Assembly: GCA_014802425.1 (NCBI GenBank)
Contig: JAAVCH010000022.1
Span: forward strand, 121,677-176,958
Length of the DNA: 55,282 nucleotides
Direction of reading: 5' to 3'
From: Bacteroides sp.
GTDB lineage: Bacteria; Bacteroidota; Bacteroidia; Bacteroidales; Muribaculaceae
The notes below the pieces were generated by a model that was not told the DNA's origin, did no database searches, and worked only from the letters and a program-made list of their open reading frames with translations. Position numbers and translations under genes: made by a program. This document shows positions 27,046 through 35,086 of the stretch, in pieces (within the stretch, counting starts at the first letter, position 1; the number at the start of each line of letters is the position of its first letter).

Positions 27046-27156
27046 TAAGGGCGCCCCCACACCGCGCAGATCCGGACTGACCCGGCCCTGCCCACCGCCA
27101 TCAGCCGGCAGCCGACGCTCCGGCCACAACCGAGAACTGAGAATATAAAAAAGCAA

Positions 27157-27576
27157 ATGGGACGAGTTTTAGCCATAGATTACGGGCGGAAGCGCTGCGG
27201 AGTGGCCGTGACCGACACTCTGCGCATAGCCGCCAACGGACTCCCGACGCAACGCACATGCGACTTGCTCGGATTCATAAAACAGTACTGCGCCATGGAG
27301 ACGGTGGACCTCATCGTGGTCGGAGAGCCACGCACCCTATCTGGCGGGGCGTCGGAAAGCGCACGCTACATCGAGCCCTTCCTGCGCCGGCTGCGCACGG
27401 AGCTTCCGTCGGTTCCTGTGGAGCGCTATGACGAGCGCTTCACCTCCGCCATAGCCCACCGCGCCATGATCGACGCCGGCCTTAAGAAAAGCCGCCGGGA
27501 GGAGAAAGGACTCGCCGACCGCACGGCGGCCGTAATAATACTGACCGACTGGCTCCAGGCCCACACCCTATGCTGA
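27157..27576 (+). CDS. ruvX: Putative pre-16S rRNA nuclease / Holliday junction resolvase RuvX (YqgF)
   Basis: This 139-residue RNase H-like nuclease starts MGRVLAIDYGRKRCGVAVTD, with the first catalytic aspartate at Asp8. It then has LIVVGEPRTLSGG and the late acidic segment VERYDERFTSAIAHRAM. A final aspartate in GLADRTAAVIILTDWL completes the site. The family processes the 5' end of 16S rRNA and has been proposed to resolve Holliday junctions. Length is typical. The sulfatase-fold gene follows 18 bp downstream on the same strand, so the two are likely one transcript. Confidence 0.93.
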   Translation: MGRVLAIDYGRKRCGVAVTDTLRIAANGLPTQRTCDLLGFIKQYCAMETVDLIVVGEPRTLSGGASESARYIEPFLRRLRTELPSVPVERYDERFTSAIAHRAMIDAGLKKSRREEKGLADRTAAVIILTDWLQAHTLC

Positions 27577-27594
27577 ACCAAACACGACACTGAC

Positions 27595-29466
27595 ATGCCA
27601 GGATCAATACTGTCACGCATCGCCGCCGTTTTCGGTTGGTTCACGGCGCTGATGGTGCTTTTCAAAATCATCTTCATCGCCGTCTATGCCTCTGCCATCG
27701 GAATCACGGGATTAAGCGATGTCCTTCAGGTGTTGGCCCACGGATTCCCGATGGACCTCAGTGTAGCCGGCTATTTCACGCTCGTGCCGGTGTTGCTCAC
27801 CGTGGCACGCATATGGGGCGCCCCCCGGGTGGCCGGCATCGCCGGAAAAGCCTATGCCTGGATCAGCTCCACGGTGCTCGCGACGGTGTTCGCCGCCGAC
27901 CTTGTGCTCTACGGCTACTGGGGCTTCCGCCTCGACATGACCCCCGTGTTCTACCTCACCACCTCTCCGGCCTCCGCCATGGCAAGCGCCCGGTGGTGGG
28001 AGATCGCGCTCGGCCTGGTCGGCATAGTCTCCCTCATCAGTATGCTTGCCCGGGGCTATATCAAGTGGATCCTACCCTTGGGAGTGAAACATTTTCCGGC
28101 AGCCACCCTCCGGCAGCGCTCCCGGGCCACAGCGCTCGCGCTGACACTGGGCGCCCTGCTCATCATACCCATACGAGGAGGCCTGACCGTGTCGACGATG
28201 AACCCGGGAAGGGTCTACTTCAGCCGGCGCCCCGGTCTGAACCACGCGGCGCTCAACCCCCTCTTCAATCTGCTCTACTCGGCCTCGCATCAGCAGGACT
28301 TCTCCTCCCAGTACGGTTTCATGGCGCCCGATGCCGTCGATCCGGCCCTGCGCTCGCTTTACGCAGCCTCAGCCACGGTCTCCCCCGTCTTCCCGCCTCA
28401 GAGCGCTTTCTCGCCTGACTCCGTGCTGACCACTCCGCGTCCCGATGTGTGCATCCTCATTCTTGAGAGCTTCTCGGCGCACCTGCTTCCCGTGCAGGGC
28501 GGAGAGCCGGTGGCCCTCTGTCTTGACTCGATAGCGCGCGCGGGCGTGCTGTTCGACAACTTCTATGCTTCGAGTTTCCGCACCGACCGCGCGTTGCCCG
28601 CCATCCTCGGGGGGATGCCCGCCATCCCGTCGGCAAGCCTGATGAAATTCACCGACAAGACGGAGCGCCTGCCCGCCATCGCATCGCGTATGCGCGACGC
28701 CGGCTACTCCACAAGGTATTTCTACGGAGGGGACGCGAATTTCACCAACATGAACTCCTACCTCGTCTCGTCAGGATTCTCGGAAATAGTGAGCGACCGG
28801 GACTTCCCCCTGCTGGAGCGTACCGGAAAATGGGGCGCGCACGACCATGTACTCCTCAGCCGTGCCACGGCCGACATAGACGGACGCAGCGGAAAGACGC
28901 CTGTCCTGCGTGTAATCCAGACCTCTTCGAGCCACGAGCCCTTTGAGGTGCCTTACTCCAATCCGGCTTTCGCCGGTTCGCCGCAGAAGAATGCGTTCGC
29001 CTACACCGATTCATGCGTCGGAGCGTTCATGCGCGCTCTGCGGCAGTCAGCCGCATGGGAAAGGACGCTGGTGGTCATCGTGCCCGACCATCTCGGAGCG
29101 TGGCCGACGGGACTCGACGACCCGGCGGCGCGTCACCATGTGCCGCTGATACTCACCGGCGGCGCCATGCGCCATGCGCCCGCCCGGATATCCACCTACG
29201 GCTCCCAGAACGACATCGCGGCCACGCTGCTCGCCCTCCTGCGCCTGCCGCACGCTGACTTCCCGTTCAGCCACAACCTGCTCGATCCAGCCGCTCCCCA
29301 CTTCGCCTTCTTCTCCGAGCCCGGCCTGGCCGCCACCGTCACCCCGCAGGGCACGGCCGTAATCGACGCGGCCACCGGAAACAGACTTGCGGAGCCTGCC
29401 GGCACTTCCTCCGACTGGCCCCGCGCCTATCTGCGCCGTCTGGCTGAATACGTGGATTCCCTCTGA
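27595..29466 (+). CDS. LTA-synthase-family membrane phosphotransferase/sulfatase
   Basis: This 623-residue protein has five N-terminal membrane helices (to about residue 200) and a periplasmic sulfatase-fold domain from about 280. Metal and catalytic residues of the LtaS/OpgB family are visible: Glu291 in CILILESFSAH, the nucleophile Thr330 in SSFRTDRALPAILGG, His447 in TSSSHEPFEVP, and Asp498-His499 in VPDHLGAWP. In Bacteroidales such enzymes are thought to transfer a phospho-head group onto glycans or lipids; lipoteichoic acid itself is not expected in a Gram-negative cell. The downstream lrgB gene converges with only 8 bp between the stops and no clear terminator. Confidence 0.86.
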   Translation: MPGSILSRIAAVFGWFTALMVLFKIIFIAVYASAIGITGLSDVLQVLAHGFPMDLSVAGYFTLVPVLLTVARIWGAPRVAGIAGKAYAWISSTVLATVFAADLVLYGYWGFRLDMTPVFYLTTSPASAMASARWWEIALGLVGIVSLISMLARGYIKWILPLGVKHFPAATLRQRSRATALALTLGALLIIPIRGGLTVSTMNPGRVYFSRRPGLNHAALNPLFNLLYSASHQQDFSSQYGFMAPDAVDPALRSLYAASATVSPVFPPQSAFSPDSVLTTPRPDVCILILESFSAHLLPVQGGEPVALCLDSIARAGVLFDNFYASSFRTDRALPAILGGMPAIPSASLMKFTDKTERLPAIASRMRDAGYSTRYFYGGDANFTNMNSYLVSSGFSEIVSDRDFPLLERTGKWGAHDHVLLSRATADIDGRSGKTPVLRVIQTSSSHEPFEVPYSNPAFAGSPQKNAFAYTDSCVGAFMRALRQSAAWERTLVVIVPDHLGAWPTGLDDPAARHHVPLILTGGAMRHAPARISTYGSQNDIAATLLALLRLPHADFPFSHNLLDPAAPHFAFFSEPGLAATVTPQGTAVIDAATGNRLAEPAGTSSDWPRAYLRRLAEYVDSL

Positions 29467-29474
29467 AGCCTCCG

Positions 29475-30179
29475 CTATAGGATGAGGTCCACTATCGGCC
29501 CGGCAAGGAAAGCGGTCAGCACTCCGTTGAGTATCAGGCCGAGGGTGGCGTAGGCTCCATAACGGTCGGACAGTTCGCCGATGCGGTTGGTGCCCATCAC
29601 ATGCGCGGCGGTGCCCATGCTGAGGCTCTGCGACACGGCGCCGTGCACATGCCCCCACTGCATCATCTTCAATCCAGCCGCCGCACCGATCATGCCCACC
29701 ACCACCACGATGGCCGACGTCAGCGCGGGTATACCCCCTATCTGGCTGGAAATCTCGATGGCTATCGGGGTCGAGACGGATTTGGGGGCCAGCGAGCGCA
29801 CTACCTCGGGCGACGCCCCGAGCCACCGGGCGATAAACACCACCGTCACAATCCCCACTATGCATCCGGCCAGTTCCGTAAGGAAGAGGGTGAGGAACTG
29901 CGACTTGATGTGCTTCATTTCGTTGAACAGCGGGAGGCCGAGGGCCACGATGGCGGGCTTGAGCCAGAACTCTATCAGATGGCCTGACTCGTAGTACTCC
30001 TCGAACGATATGCCCGTAAGCTTAAGCAGGGCTATGAGCACGATGATGGTGACGAGCATCGGACTCAGCCACGACACTCCGCTCTTTTTCTGCACCCATC
30101 CGGATCCCCAGTAGACGAGAAACGTTATCGAAATCAGAGAAAGTGGACGCGAGAGCAGGTCGATTACAGTTGTTTCCAT
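29475..30179 (-). CDS. lrgB: LrgB/CidB family membrane protein
   Basis: This 234-residue polytopic membrane protein has the conserved LrgB segments AIVALGLPLFNEMKHIK, LAPKSVSTPIAIEISSQIGG and GTAAHVMGTNRIGELSDR. In other bacteria LrgA/LrgB pairs influence murein hydrolase export, programmed lysis or the transport of small metabolites such as pyruvate or glycolate. The start METTVIDLLSRP was chosen because it follows the lrgA stop by 13 bp; the longer frame to 30257 would overlap lrgA's coding tail. It is second in a two-gene operon with lrgA. Confidence 0.88.
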   Translation of the reverse strand: METTVIDLLSRPLSLISITFLVYWGSGWVQKKSGVSWLSPMLVTIIVLIALLKLTGISFEEYYESGHLIEFWLKPAIVALGLPLFNEMKHIKSQFLTLFLTELAGCIVGIVTVVFIARWLGASPEVVRSLAPKSVSTPIAIEISSQIGGIPALTSAIVVVVGMIGAAAGLKMMQWGHVHGAVSQSLSMGTAAHVMGTNRIGELSDRYGAYATLGLILNGVLTAFLAGPIVDLIL

Positions 30180-30192
30180 GATTGACGAAGGG

Positions 30193-30633
30193 TTATTTAC
30201 CGTGGATTCCGTGATTGCCGTCAGGGTCGTGATGTTCGCGGGAATCATGGTGTTCATGATGCCCGTGGTGTTCGTGATGGCACTGATGCCGGTGCTTCAC
30301 CCTACGGTGGAGGTACTGGTGCAGATGCCCCGTGACGAGAAGCACTATGAGGATAGACACCACCGTGGCCACCGTTATCGGCACCCAATCCCTGGCGATA
30401 AGGTCGAAGTAAAGCATGAGCGCCACTCCGGGAGGAATGAAGAAAAACGCCATGTTGGAGATTAGAAACCGGCAGACGGGCCGGATCGTATCCGGATTCA
30501 CCACCCTCTTTTCCAGCAGCAGGGCCAGAATGAGCATTCCCCAGATGCTCCCCGGTATCGACAGTCCGGGGATCAGGGACAGCAGTTCGCCAAGGGCCAG
30601 ACATCCGAAGATAATCCCGAATTGCTTTGCCAT
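30193..30633 (-). CDS. lrgA: LrgA/CidA family holin-like protein with histidine-rich tail
   Basis: This 146-residue membrane protein has four helices; family segments include SLIPGLSIPGSIWGMLILAL and MAFFFIPPGVALM. Residues from about 103 onward form an unusual hydrophilic tail in which 17 of about 44 residues are histidine (for example KHRHQCHHEHHGHHEHHDSR). Typical LrgA/CidA proteins end shortly after the last helix at about 115-120 residues, so the tail is an added element, perhaps a metal-binding sensor or a repeat expansion (His codons arise from CAC/CAT-rich DNA). lrgB follows 13 bp downstream. Confidence 0.87.
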   Translation of the reverse strand: MAKQFGIIFGCLALGELLSLIPGLSIPGSIWGMLILALLLEKRVVNPDTIRPVCRFLISNMAFFFIPPGVALMLYFDLIARDWVPITVATVVSILIVLLVTGHLHQYLHRRVKHRHQCHHEHHGHHEHHDSREHHDPDGNHGIHGK

Positions 30634-30680
30634 ATAGTCGTTGAAACTGAAGTTGTCGGTCAGTAGTAGGATTCATTCAC

Positions 30681-30719
30681 CGGCAAAGGCCGTCCGGGGG
30701 CACCGGGCGGCCTTTGCGG
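30681..30719 (-). terminator. Hairpin after the rubrerythrin gene
   Basis: CGGCAAAGGCCG (30681-30692) and CGGCCTTTGCGG (30708-30719) pair at 11 of 12 positions around a GC-rich loop. No T-run follows on the minus strand, so it may act only as a weak terminator or 3'-end stabiliser. Confidence 0.5.
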
Positions 30720-30742
30720 TCTATGTCGGGAAAAGGGAATCT

Positions 30743-31297
30743 TTACTTGTTGGCGAAGAAACGCTGGTAGAGGCCGTAGAATCCGCGGCCGTGGCGTGCT
30801 TCGTCCTTTGCCATCTCATGCACTGTGTCGTGGATGGCGTCGAGGTTCTGAGCCTTTGCGTTCTTGGCGATGCGCATCTTGTCTTCGTTGGCGCCGGCTT
30901 CGGCGTGCATGCGCTTCTCAAGGTTGGTCTTGGTGTCCCATACCATGTCGCCGAGGAGTTCGGCGAACTTAGCGGCGTGTTCAGCCTCTTCCCATGCGTA
31001 GCGCTTGAAGGCGTCGGCCACTTCGGGATAGCCCTCGCGGTCGGCCTGGCGCGACATGGCGAGATACATGCCGACTTCCGTGCATTCGCCCATGAAGTGG
31101 TTGTTGAGGTCTTTCTTCATCTCGTCGTCGACATCCTTTGCCACACCGAGTTCGTGCTCGGTGACGAACTTCAGGAGTTCAGTCTGGTCGAGTTCCTTGA
31201 ACTTATCACGGGGCACACCGCACTGGGGGCACTTCTCGGGAGCTACTTCACCTTCTGCCACATATCCGCAGACGGTGCAAATCCATTGTTTTGCCAT
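30743..31297 (-). CDS. rbr: Reverse rubrerythrin-like peroxidase (rubredoxin domain first)
   Basis: This 184-residue protein has an N-terminal rubredoxin-like iron centre (Cys7, Cys10, Cys23, Cys26 in ICTVCGYV and KCPQCGVP). A ferritin-like diiron domain follows, with helices carrying [26 protein letters not shown] and [16 protein letters not shown]. This domain order, rubredoxin before ferritin-like, is that of reverse rubrerythrins, which reduce hydrogen peroxide using NADH-linked donors in anaerobes. It is cytoplasmic and part of oxygen tolerance. Its promoter must lie in the region shared with the sigma54-controlled efflux operon, but no clean -33/-7 pair was found for it. Confidence 0.9.
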   Translation of the reverse strand: MAKQWICTVCGYVAEGEVAPEKCPQCGVPRDKFKELDQTELLKFVTEHELGVAKDVDDEMKKDLNNHFMGECTEVGMYLAMSRQADREGYPEVADAFKRYAWEEAEHAAKFAELLGDMVWDTKTNLEKRMHAEAGANEDKMRIAKNAKAQNLDAIHDTVHEMAKDEARHGRGFYGLYQRFFANK

Positions 31298-31451
31298 TTT
31301 TTATTTCTTGTTTTTGATTCTTGGTCGTGTCGCTGGCGGAAAGTGGAGCGTCCGCTCCCCTCCCGTCAACCTTAAAACATAGCGCTTCGTGAAAAGTTGA
31401 CAAATCATAACATTTATCAACTAATTTATACTTTCTCTAAATAGCGGATAC

Positions 31452-31507
31452 TGTCCGTTTACACCCCCCCGGGTGTCCGAAATATAAAAGGTGTCCGAAA
31501 GCGGACA
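31452..31507 (+). promoter_or_regulatory. Activator binding sites (TGTCCG repeats and palindrome)
   Basis: A perfect 16-bp palindrome, TGTCCGAAAGCGGACA, occupies 31492-31507. Direct copies of its half site lie at 31474-31479 and 31452-31457, and the longer unit GGTGTCCGAAA is present twice (31472-31482 and 31490-31500). The sites lie about 75-125 bp before the predicted transcript start, as expected for an upstream activating sequence bound by an NtrC-type dimer. The gene at 37906 is the obvious candidate activator; that link is inference. Confidence 0.75.
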
Positions 31508-31554
31508 TATCCGTCTGTGCCCTTAACCGCTGGCAATCAGTCCACTGACAAAAC

Positions 31555-31570
31555 TGGCACGCTAAATGCC
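31555..31570 (+). promoter_or_regulatory. Sigma54-type promoter of the efflux operon
   Basis: TGGCACGCTAAATGCC matches the -24/-12 pattern TGGCACG-N4-TTGC: GG at 31556-31557 and GC at 31568-31569 are exactly 12 bp apart. The -12 element is TGC with one mismatch before it. Transcription would begin near 31580, 30 nt before the adaptor start codon. No primary-sigma TAnnTTTG element is seen in this region. Confidence 0.75.
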
Positions 31571-31609
31571 TGCATTTATGGCGAACATTCCAATTACCCG
31601 ACATCTGAA

Positions 31610-32857
31610 ATGGATAAAGAGATACCTGCCGAAATACGCCGGCGCCGCCGGATGCTTAGAATCGGAATCCCCGTAGCGGGGGCCCTGCTGACAATAGCGG
31701 GCCTTCTGCTGGTGATGCATCGCTTCGCCGATGGGATCGACCCGGCGACACTCGACTTCTCGCGTACCGAGACAGGCACGCTTGAAAGCGCCGTCTCCTC
31801 CGACGGCCGGATCGTACCGGCCTATGAGGAGGTGATCGTCTCCCCCGTCGGGAGCCGCATACGCGAGATTTTCTGTCATGAGGGCGACAGCGTGGAGGCA
31901 GGCACTCCCCTGCTCCGGCTTGACCTCGCCTCGACCGAGGACGAGTACCGCCGCCTGGCCGACGAGCTCGCCATGAAACAGAACCAGCTCCATCAGGCCG
32001 ACCTCAGCGGCGAGACCCGCATCTCCGACCTTGAGATGCAGATAAAGACAAAGGAAATGGCAGTGGACCGTCTCCACGCCGACTATCAGAACGAGCGGCG
32101 CCTCGACAGCATCGGGTCAGGCACCGGCGAGAGGGTGCTTCAGGCGCGCCTGGCATGGCAGACCGGCATTCTCGAACTCGACCAGATGCGCCGCCAGCTC
32201 TCCAACGAACGGCGCATACAGCAAGCCGCCTCCTCCACCGGCCGCATCGAGGAAAACATCTCCCGGCGCAATCTCGCACAGGCCGGACGCACCCTTGAGG
32301 AAGCCCATATCCTCGCCCCCCATTCAGGCACACTCACTTTTATCGTATCATCGATCGGAGCCACCGTAGGACAAGGCGAACGCCTTGCGGTGGTCTCCGA
32401 CCTCTCCCACCTCAAGATCAGCGGCGAGGCGCCGGAAGGACTGGCCGACAGGATAGCCGTCGGTGCCCCGGCAAAGGTGAGGGCGGGCAAATACGAATAT
32501 GACGGCACCGTGACCCACACCGGCAGCCAGTCAAAGTCAGGGGTGGTGCCCTTCACGGTCCGCCTCCAGCCCGACCACGGGCCCGGCCTGCGGGCAGGCA
32601 TATCGGCCAGGGTCAGTGTCATCCACGATGTAAGGTCCGACGTGGTACGCATACGCAACGCCTCCTATTACCGGGGCCCCGGCAAATACAGGCTGTTCGT
32701 GCGCACCTCGGCCAACCGCCTCGAAGCACGCGACGTGACCCTCGGCGACAGCAATCCCCGGTGGGTGGAAGTCACCTCCGGTCTGTCGCCCGGCGAAGAA
32801 GTAGTCATCTCCGACATGAAGCCTTACGAAGGACGCTCCTCGATCCGCCTGCGTTGA
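31610..32857 (+). CDS. HlyD/MacA-type periplasmic adaptor of ABC efflux pump
   Basis: This 415-residue adaptor has one N-terminal membrane anchor (about 15-36) and a lipoyl/barrel-sandwich half (SPVGSRIREIFCHEGDSVEA). A long helical hairpin follows (about 105-225: EDEYRRLADELAMKQNQLHQ, QMRRQLSNERRIQQ), then the second lipoyl half (HILAPHSGTLTFIVSSIGAT) and beta-barrel and membrane-proximal domains to the end. It would bridge the inner-membrane ABC permeases and TolC. The start MDKEIPAEIRRRRR is preferred because the in-frame ATG at 31517 lies upstream of the sigma54 promoter, outside the transcript. It is first gene of a five-gene pump operon; the ATPase gene follows after 133 bp. Confidence 0.88.
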   Translation: MDKEIPAEIRRRRRMLRIGIPVAGALLTIAGLLLVMHRFADGIDPATLDFSRTETGTLESAVSSDGRIVPAYEEVIVSPVGSRIREIFCHEGDSVEAGTPLLRLDLASTEDEYRRLADELAMKQNQLHQADLSGETRISDLEMQIKTKEMAVDRLHADYQNERRLDSIGSGTGERVLQARLAWQTGILELDQMRRQLSNERRIQQAASSTGRIEENISRRNLAQAGRTLEEAHILAPHSGTLTFIVSSIGATVGQGERLAVVSDLSHLKISGEAPEGLADRIAVGAPAKVRAGKYEYDGTVTHTGSQSKSGVVPFTVRLQPDHGPGLRAGISARVSVIHDVRSDVVRIRNASYYRGPGKYRLFVRTSANRLEARDVTLGDSNPRWVEVTSGLSPGEEVVISDMKPYEGRSSIRLR

Positions 32858-32990
32858 CTCCCGCATCGCCTGAGCAGTCTCCCAGAGCATCATCCCCGAG
32901 CCTCCTCCGGTACATCTCCACTTCCTCAATTACGACATCTCCGGTTTTCCCAAATAATCCGATTTTTCAATAACCCCAATCCCATCCCCT

Positions 32991-33668
32991 ATGAGCATCA
33001 TACGCCTAACCGCAGTAGACAAAGTCTACCGCACCGCAGAAATCGAAACCATAGCCCTCGAGAACGTCAACCTTTCCATCGACAAGGGGGAGTTCGTGAG
33101 CATAATGGGGCCGTCGGGCTGCGGCAAATCCACCCTTCTCAACATCATCGGCCTCCTCGACACCCCATCAAAAGGGGAGGTGATCCTGATGGACCAGGAC
33201 ATGAGCCACCGCAGCGACTCGACCCTCTCCGGATTCCGCAACCGTAATCTCGGCTTCATATTCCAGAGCTTCCACCTCATCCCCTCGCTCAATGTGATGC
33301 AGAACGTGGCCCTGCCGCTCACCTACCGCAGCGGCGTCTCGCATAAGGAGCGTTCACGCCTGGTGCGCGACGTGCTAGAACGCGTAGGCCTCAGCCACCG
33401 TCTGCGCCACTATCCATCGCAGCTCTCGGGCGGACAGTGCCAGCGTGTGGCCATCGCACGCGCCATCGTGGGTGATCCGGCGATAATCCTGGCCGACGAG
33501 CCCACGGGCAACCTTGACTCCCGCATGGGAACCGAAATCATGGACCTCCTCCACCGCCTCAACCGGGAGGAAGGGCGCACGATAGTGATGGTGACCCACA
33601 ACGAGGAGCAGGCACGCCGCACCGACCGCGTCATACGCTTCTTCGACGGAAGGATAATCGAAGGATAA
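32991..33668 (+). CDS. ABC transporter ATPase, MacB/LolD type
   Basis: This 225-residue ATPase has Walker A GPSGCGKST (40-48), Q-loop region NLGFIFQSFHLIPSLNVMQN, signature LSGGQCQRVAIARAI, Walker B IILADEPTGNLD and the switch histidine in VMVTHNEEQARRTDR. The helical region with LIPSLNVMQNVALPLTYR is typical of the type VII exporters (MacB, LolD, FtsE-like). It should energise the two permeases encoded next. It is a separate polypeptide, unlike MacB where ATPase and permease are fused. The 15 nt motif CAATAACCCCAATCC just before its start recurs before ettA. Confidence 0.93.
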   Translation: MSIIRLTAVDKVYRTAEIETIALENVNLSIDKGEFVSIMGPSGCGKSTLLNIIGLLDTPSKGEVILMDQDMSHRSDSTLSGFRNRNLGFIFQSFHLIPSLNVMQNVALPLTYRSGVSHKERSRLVRDVLERVGLSHRLRHYPSQLSGGQCQRVAIARAIVGDPAIILADEPTGNLDSRMGTEIMDLLHRLNREEGRTIVMVTHNEEQARRTDRVIRFFDGRIIEG

Positions 33669-33732
33669 GTCCAAGCACTCCGCCTCCAACCTTTTAACCA
33701 CACTTCATAAACCTAACCTCCAACTGCATCCG

Positions 33733-35031
33733 ATGAAGTATTTACGTCAGATATTATTTGAGCTCAGGCACCATCCGCTGATGACGTGGCTCTCCATAGC
33801 GGGCACGGCCATAGCCGTGGCCCTGGTAATGACCGGCTTCATGCTCGACCGTATCAATTACGCCCCTATGGCTCCGGAGTCACTGCGCGACCGCATCGTC
33901 TACGGCCATTACATCGACGTCCATTTCGAGAACTCCGGAAGTTCCTCGGGCTCGATGAGCTACGACATCATACGCCGCATCTACGACGGCCTCCCCATGG
34001 CCGAGACCATAAGTTATTCCAATTCAAGCCCCGATACCTCCGACACATCGCTGCCGGGCGAATACCCGCAATCGCAATCGGTGCGCGGAGTGGACCATAA
34101 TTTCTGGAAAATCTACGACTTCACATTCGAAGAGGGAGCCCCTTTCACTGCGGAGGAGAGCGACGCCTCGCTTCCCGTAGCGGTCATCACGCGCCCGATA
34201 GCCGAAAAATATTTCGGCAAGGAGGAGGCCGTAGGCAAAGTGATAGAAATCAACGGAGTCAACTACACCGTACGCGGAGTCATAAAGGAGCCTTCACGCC
34301 TGCTGAGCACATCCTACGCCGAGATCTACCGCACCCTCACGCCAAACGAACGCCAGTCGGAAGACCGTGTGGCACCCGAAATGGGTACCCTGTCGGCCAC
34401 GATCCTGCTGAAGCCGGGCGCCGACCTCGGCGAACTCAAGAAATGGACCGAGTCGCGCTACGCCACCGTCAGCGAGGAGCTCAAGCCGGAAGGACGCAGC
34501 CTCAAATACCGCGAACAGCCCTACGACGCAAAGGAAATGAACACCTACCACGGCTCCAACTCCACTCCCGACCCGGCTCCGGCCGAGCGCATGATGAAGA
34601 TATTCTACACGGTGCTTCTTCTCGTGCCCGCAATCAACCTGAGCAGCATGACACGCAGCCGCCTCAAAAGCCGCGTGGGGGAAATCGGAGTGATGCGCGC
34701 TTTCGGCTGCTCGCGGACGCGCCTTTTCGCCGACCTGCTCGGAGAGAACCTTCTGCTCTCACTTGCCGGAGGATTCATCGGCCTGGGGCTCAGCATAGTC
34801 TTCATCATGACATTCTCCAACTACTTCTTCGCCTTCGGCGATCCATGGCAGTCCACACTGGAGCAGGTCCGGGCCACTCCCGACTTCAGTATGGTGTTCA
34901 GCTGGTGGAACTTCATAGCCGTGATCGGCTTCTGCTTCGCGCTCAACCTCATCAGTGCCGGAGTGCCTGTAGTCAAGGCGATATTCACCAATCCCGCTAC
35001 AGCGCTCAGCGGCCACAACTCCAATAAATGA
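33733..35031 (+). CDS. FtsX/MacB-type permease, first subunit
   Basis: This 432-residue protein has one N-terminal helix (MTWLSIAGTAIAVALVMTGF) and a periplasmic MacB_PCD-like domain (about 45-285; AVITRPIAEKYFGKEEAVGK, then VIEINGVNYTVRGVIKEPSR). The C-terminal FtsX core of three helices follows (RLKSRVGEIGVMRAFGCSRT). The GEIGVMRAFGCSR segment is the coupling helix that contacts the ATPase. It differs strongly from the next permease, so the transporter is probably a heterodimer. This type does mechanotransmission rather than substrate transport through the membrane. Confidence 0.9.
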   Translation: MKYLRQILFELRHHPLMTWLSIAGTAIAVALVMTGFMLDRINYAPMAPESLRDRIVYGHYIDVHFENSGSSSGSMSYDIIRRIYDGLPMAETISYSNSSPDTSDTSLPGEYPQSQSVRGVDHNFWKIYDFTFEEGAPFTAEESDASLPVAVITRPIAEKYFGKEEAVGKVIEINGVNYTVRGVIKEPSRLLSTSYAEIYRTLTPNERQSEDRVAPEMGTLSATILLKPGADLGELKKWTESRYATVSEELKPEGRSLKYREQPYDAKEMNTYHGSNSTPDPAPAERMMKIFYTVLLLVPAINLSSMTRSRLKSRVGEIGVMRAFGCSRTRLFADLLGENLLLSLAGGFIGLGLSIVFIMTFSNYFFAFGDPWQSTLEQVRATPDFSMVFSWWNFIAVIGFCFALNLISAGVPVVKAIFTNPATALSGHNSNK

Positions 35032-35086
35032 TCCGGGCGCCGCTCCTGCCTATTTTTATCAACCGACCAAGAAAAGCATACAGACA

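Noticed and set aside
27595..29466. True lipoteichoic acid synthase
   Set aside because: The fold and catalytic residues fit, but lipoteichoic acid is not a component of Bacteroidales; only the family-level call is kept.
31517..31609. Longer start for the HlyD-type adaptor
   Set aside because: It lies upstream of the sigma54 promoter and its residues look random; the start at 31610 gives a normal cytoplasmic stub before the membrane anchor.
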